A stretch of DNA of 10,824 nucleotides from Crocinitomicaceae bacterium (lineage in GTDB: Bacteria > Bacteroidota > Bacteroidia > Flavobacteriales_D > Crocinitomicaceae): NCBI GenBank assembly GCA_013215515.1, contig JABSPC010000729.1, positions 1 through 10,824 of the forward strand, written 5' to 3'. The stretch's first letter is position 1. Each line of letters begins with the position of its first letter. The position numbers and the translations under genes are program-made. The notes beneath the pieces are model-generated. The model was not told the DNA's origin and did not search any database. It saw nothing but the letters and a program-made list of their open reading frames with translations. Below are positions 9,901 through 10,824 of this stretch, piece after piece.

Positions 9901-10824
9901 TGAAGTTCAAGAAGTTCCAGAATTAACTTACAATCAGGCACCAGGAGCGGCAGAAGCTGATCCAATTGAGAATATGATAGGCTTGTTCTTCACAGTTCAA
10001 GTTGGTGTATTCAACAGACCTGTTGGAAGTAAGGATGTTCACTTCATGCCAGACATCATCACAATTCGTTTATCGAATGGTTTAATCCGATATTCAAGTG
10101 GTAAGTTCGATTCAGTTGAAGATGCCTACCCAAGACAACAGTATGCTCGTGAAAGTGGAGTAGGTGGAGCTTTTATAACTGCTTATTATAACGGAGAGCG
10201 AATCTCAATTGGTAACGCAGGACGTTTATTGAATGAAAATGGGAAGTCAATTCTTCAGTCAGAAATGATCAAAGAAAAACCAGTTGATAAAGTCGTTACT
10301 CCTTCTGACGTGGTTCGAATGGATAGCGTAACGAACAACGTGACGCAAATTTTAGCACCAATGGAGATGTGGGAGCATAGAGTTCAAATCGTTACCAAGA
10401 AGACGTTTGACAAGTTCCCAAGAGACGTATTGAATAGATACAACGCTGAAGGTAGCTTCTACTACGATGTGAAAGACAAACATGTGAAATCGGTGATTTA
10501 TAAAAACGCTGATCACCTTCCTAGAATTTGGAATTTCAGAGCTGATGTCGACACGGTTTATTTGCCTATTGGTCAATTGGCAGATACGAAGCAAGAGATA
10601 ATAGGATTTGCCTTTAAGGATTCGATAATCCCAGGAGATTTCATGGATTGGATGTTGAGATGTAATTACAGACGCGAAATTTTCAAGACATGGAAAGGGA
10701 CCGAAGTACGGATCTTTGGAGTAGAGGAAGACGACTTAAATGCAATGTTAGATCAATTAAAGTTGTTTGGTATTGATCCAAAGGTTATAATAGAGACAGA
10801 AGACGAATTAGAATTAGAAGAAAA
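3872..10824 (+). CDS. Giant secreted TPR / PD40-propeller / coiled-coil / SPOR-domain protein, C-terminus beyond the window
   Basis: I read the frame codon by codon: it runs without a stop from the TAG at 3848-3850 to the window end, giving at least 2317 residues from the TTG at 3872. TTG is chosen because it is the only plausible initiator in the short open stretch that includes the signal peptide. The first ATG (3956, residue 29) would remove that peptide. Order of parts: signal peptide 1-22; TPR-like helices about 30-137; PD40/WD40-like propeller about 199-340; carboxypeptidase-regulatory-like beta domain about 346-419; Glu/Lys-rich coiled coil about 425-1850 with about 100-residue tandem repeats; SPOR-like domains about 1896-1980 and 2038-2120; degenerate SPOR-like regions about 2164-2317. 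TPR, propeller and regulatory domain in that order recall PorE of the type IX secretion/gliding machinery, whose OmpA-like peptidoglycan-binding end is replaced here, in the visible part, by a rod and SPOR modules. A periplasmic or outer-membrane scaffold that tethers to peptidoglycan is inferred. The gene is real with high confidence; the role is uncertain. Confidence 0.93.
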   Translation, partial: MKVLKHIASVFVFLLITVLSYAQDSQEEMKDKANALFEKEQYVEATSLYLRILSLEPRSCELNYRYGACLLYNSNKKKDALKYLNYSITDADIDPRAYFFRGRALHLDYQFEEARKQYQVYQKKYSAKADDRYDAVRGMAMCNNGKKLLTTFTDIIVAEKQEIDKERFFDIYSDSKTIGGSILVSDQFQSKLDKKMGHSPIVHYPPNAKTIYYSSYGEDLATGKDIYICRRLPNGKWGQAQLLPGHVNTNEDEDFPYMHPSGNFLYFSSTGHNSMGGYDVFMSRLNHGDGRFKSPENVDFAISSPDDDLFYVVDSLFENAYFASARQSEAGKLHVYKVKVVRVPIQEIIVMGEFESEIDPGQNNMHVTLLTHSNGNDLGAIKTNQKGKYSYVFPQGGKYDYIITLDDSDQEYKFTVTLPFLDEFRPLKQRIVHRLNENGEEVIEIENLFDERVEGGEALIAQVIRKKAELNVNIDNFNLDEIETDQKKEKILADLGFKGMSLREVGIQLETLKLEATQNGNTAKRIEANLGEEILMKSKRIVDLDGIEKELTTKAHETDDPFLKYNLLKEAKQKQTEKELLIGDIKGLKELGTKIETNLGGGAVDDGPKMAQVEEEFNKLVEEGDEEGALELLVANQGILTQVKSGSPNGMIGEFVDKSIKIRDDIKDLRQTQKEYEGTEQQIEAAIRTLELRKPGARKKDLEKIESEITTKQVELGLVRGGIKKTKKKIQNLEIELNTTEKQLASFQNAMATEVTPTVDPNKMDEAQAEVEVISQAPPTDFETEIEQLEEEHPELTGGAPIVDHVEKIKGDNESEEERILADPTLTELEQTYRLIDNNIGTQKEIQQRVVEIEKELQGGPNPDLEEEREKLIEIGEELEEETKGLETKAEGIKETTPNVALSPGDVIQEIAPNYEEGIKAIEGNGGLTEEEKLTETLNAQEEFEAKVKAEIEEVEKKLAEDPTDPNTNGRKPILEEILIQVQEDITQTKTKIDELPTIVASTGPTREEVIEDVAPTFASNVKEIEEDPNTSPLDKEIAIKGQEEELLKEVKAKIKDIEKKVKKNPEDEESKGILETLLEVETATQTSIEERAKTIETLQQETTPVVSTGPTKEEVIVDVAPSFATNVKEIEEDPNTSTLEKEIAIKGQEEELLKDVQSKIKDLEKKVENNPEDEESKGILQTLVEVEADTKTSIEEIEKTIEDLKQGEDPTPIASRSQAKEDVIKDIDPKYLGAKEEIEASGESPFKKKLRIATVEVGLLERLVKEKGDLEKEIGKNPENEEAITRLVTVEQLIIEQESIIDEIRAEGLESLTTKDKEDMIKDADPSYFEEIQEAGNPQEVIERENELQKELRKEIEEREKSQLRKYSVSVDLELSSFRNLLEDSNKREEDTGSEVSLVDTTPERKEEFVEELRETLLGENTKAVTTEYTKKGELEQQVEVLEKYEEAIDTRIGEVEEEIEKESTPELEEELIWLKEEKETVVKKRRRAMVSIGELETNVITSTLGVTPEDPELGDLGEKETAITTLLEEEMPQSERNKLTKELEGVQTRQEERENELVKEQIIKNQGHGEKLIEEVTSLGPETPVVSKVKEHYEKEDKEIEEMVSKADDADSEAERNYLLKEAKRKRDDLNRGVQEVIVEEQINAIEEDKGISLSSPQELKTKKRRFTITIGELTREIADLDEQIKTAKKKDIPQLETKRVSLVAEKELLESRLETIYKKLEEDSGTPAVISKEAMEQPITFNEERKISGSEEYEEYQPLAVAALKVEIEMRILDRELEIERAAIQRMIIEEADQGDIDKKADKIKELEEERTQLELDLTQKKYTAEQALPANPEEVMKMQNLVARGITPVKTAVIATALFNLPTTGLAIDPDGTSANNGSIEIPVGIENPTGLVYRVQVGAFSKPIKSSVFKEFNPVSGELIAGTNVTRYMAGFFNNSDSVVQARRDIRSLGYSDAFVVAYCDGERISFGEARRREQAGTCVPKGTNEIMMEVAIKTAEKLGIPISNEVQEVPELTYNQAPGAAEADPIENMIGLFFTVQVGVFNRPVGSKDVHFMPDIITIRLSNGLIRYSSGKFDSVEDAYPRQQYARESGVGGAFITAYYNGERISIGNAGRLLNENGKSILQSEMIKEKPVDKVVTPSDVVRMDSVTNNVTQILAPMEMWEHRVQIVTKKTFDKFPRDVLNRYNAEGSFYYDVKDKHVKSVIYKNADHLPRIWNFRADVDTVYLPIGQLADTKQEIIGFAFKDSIIPGDFMDWMLRCNYRREIFKTWKGTEVRIFGVEEDDLNAMLDQLKLFGIDPKVIIETEDELELEE
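3956..4282 (+). other. TPR-like helical repeats (residues ~29-137) of the giant protein
   Basis: Three helix-turn-helix units of about 34 residues are visible: one with A.ALFEKEQYVEA...Y.RIL.LEP, a second with YRYGACLLY...KKKDALKYL, and a third with AYFFRGRALHLDYQFEEARKQY. These match the TPR spacing of small and aromatic residues. TPR units at the N-terminus are standard in Bacteroidota propeller/OmpA-family proteins and usually mediate protein-protein contacts. Confidence 0.8.
4466..4891 (+). other. PD40/WD40-like beta-propeller domain (residues ~199-340)
   Basis: PD40-type blades are visible as I.Y.SSYGEDLATGKDIYIC, then EDEDFPYMHPSGNFLYFSS followed by GHNSMGGYDVFMSR, and a final blade around SPDDDLFYVV...AYFASAR ending in VYKV. 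The F.Y.HP.G..LYFSS.G...MGG.D.F pattern is the hallmark of PD40 domains in Bacteroidota OmpA-family and PorE-like proteins. The region is short for a full propeller, so some blades may be divergent or the domain may be incomplete. Confidence 0.85.
4907..5128 (+). other. Carboxypeptidase-regulatory-like beta-sandwich (residues ~346-419)
   Basis: This strand-rich stretch follows the propeller directly. It has the typical course of such domains: VT.LT...G, then TNQKGKYSYVFPQGGKYDY, then a short strand ending FTVTLP. A regulatory-like domain at this position is what PorE-type proteins have. The assignment is by pattern and position only. Confidence 0.6.
5160..9421 (+). other. Very long Glu/Lys-rich coiled-coil rod (residues ~430-1850)
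   Basis: About 1,400 residues are dominated by Glu, Lys, Ile and Leu in heptad-like spacing, interrupted every 90-110 residues by Pro/Gly/Thr-rich linkers (for example near residues 608, 757, 790, 899, 1002, 1108 and 1213). Reading the translation I find no Cys and a single Trp (residue 1475). The periodic breaks suggest many short helical hairpins or bundles in series rather than one continuous coiled coil. Strong acidic bias also produces long open frames on the opposite strand, which are not genes. Confidence 0.85.
6566..8074 (+). repeat. Tandem array of about five 88-108-residue repeats inside the coiled coil
   Basis: Units begin near 6566, 6875, 7193, 7517 and 7808 (spacings 309, 318, 324 and 291 nt). 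The last ends near 8074, where a more divergent TTPERKEE start may mark another. Consensus: a Pro/Thr linker, (K/R)E(E/D)VI.D(V/I)(A/D)P.(F/Y), an acidic helix, a long helix with LEKK..NPE(D/N)EE, then L..L..VE...T.I. Units 2 and 3 (6875 and 7193) are close copies: 79 of 100 aligned residues identical by eye, with the bases also largely conserved. The outer units are more diverged, and a degenerate unit may precede 6566. All changes preserve the frame, consistent with growth of the rod by in-frame duplication. Confidence 0.85.
9557..9811 (+). other. SPOR-like domain 1 (residues ~1896-1980)
   Basis: YRVQVGAFSKP at residues 1898-1908 is the characteristic first strand of SPOR domains, which bind glycan strands of peptidoglycan lacking stem peptides. 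It is followed by TRYMAGFF, a helix with VVQARRDIRSLGY, and the strand DAFVVAYCDGERISFGEA. Two Cys lie at its end (1965 and 1984) and could form a disulfide in the periplasm. Confidence 0.75.
9983..10231 (+). other. SPOR-like domain 2 (residues ~2038-2120)
   Basis: A second copy of the same design: FFTVQVGVFNRPVG as first strand, then LIRYSSGKFDSVEDA, a helix, and GGAFITAYYNGERISIGNA. The shared ending (AF..AY..GERIS...A) shows that domains 1 and 2 arose by duplication of one module, although most other positions differ. It lacks the Cys pair of domain 1. Confidence 0.72.
10361..10824 (+). other. Degenerate SPOR-like C-terminal region, incomplete at the window edge
   Basis: HRVQIVTKKTFDKFP (from residue 2169) matches the start of a SPOR strand/helix. 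It is followed by FYYDVKDKHVKSVIY, but the GERIS strand is missing. A last segment, EVRIFGVEEDDLNAMLDQL then GIDPKVIIE, resembles a strand-helix-strand half of the same fold. The reading frame is still open at the last base, ending in an acidic LELEE stretch that may begin a further linker or the true terminus. Confidence 0.4.

Overview
The window looks like AT-rich chromosomal DNA from a Bacteroidota bacterium, plausibly Flavobacteriales/Crocinitomicaceae-like or Cytophagales-like. The order-level guess is weak. The phylum call rests on three things: coding starts without Shine-Dalgarno sequences, a PlsY with the GSHNAGATN form of motif 1, and a TPR plus PD40-propeller secreted protein of a type typical of this phylum. 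Everything is on the + strand and is almost fully coding. No RNA gene, mobile element or CRISPR array was seen.

Layout: (1) nt 3-3206 is the last 1067 codons of a very large beta-rich protein of unknown function whose start lies upstream of the window. (2) nt 3203-3826 is plsY, the acyl-phosphate:glycerol-3-phosphate acyltransferase, joined to gene 1 by an ATGA stop/start overlap. (3) A 45-bp gap (3827-3871) holds a small inverted repeat and no convincing promoter. (4) From a TTG at 3872 to the window end there is one uninterrupted reading frame of at least 2317 codons. It has no stop inside the window, so it is easily missed if only closed ORFs are considered.

The giant protein is the notable content. 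Its order is: signal peptide; TPR helices; PD40/WD40-like propeller; small beta-sandwich resembling a carboxypeptidase-regulatory domain; about 1,430 residues of Glu/Lys-rich coiled coil that contains a tandem array of about 100-residue repeats; two clear SPOR-like domains; and one or two degenerate ones, continuing past the edge. The first three folded modules have the order known for PorE, the OmpA-family peptidoglycan-associated protein of the type IX secretion/gliding apparatus. Here the OmpA-like C-terminus is absent from the visible part. A long rod and SPOR modules occupy that position instead. SPOR domains are also peptidoglycan-binding, so a very long periplasmic tether or spacer is a reasonable but unproven reading.

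Genes 1 and 2 are probably co-transcribed, and gene 3 may be in the same unit. The shared theme is the cell envelope: membrane phospholipid synthesis (PlsY) beside two very large proteins, one clearly exported and the other probably so.
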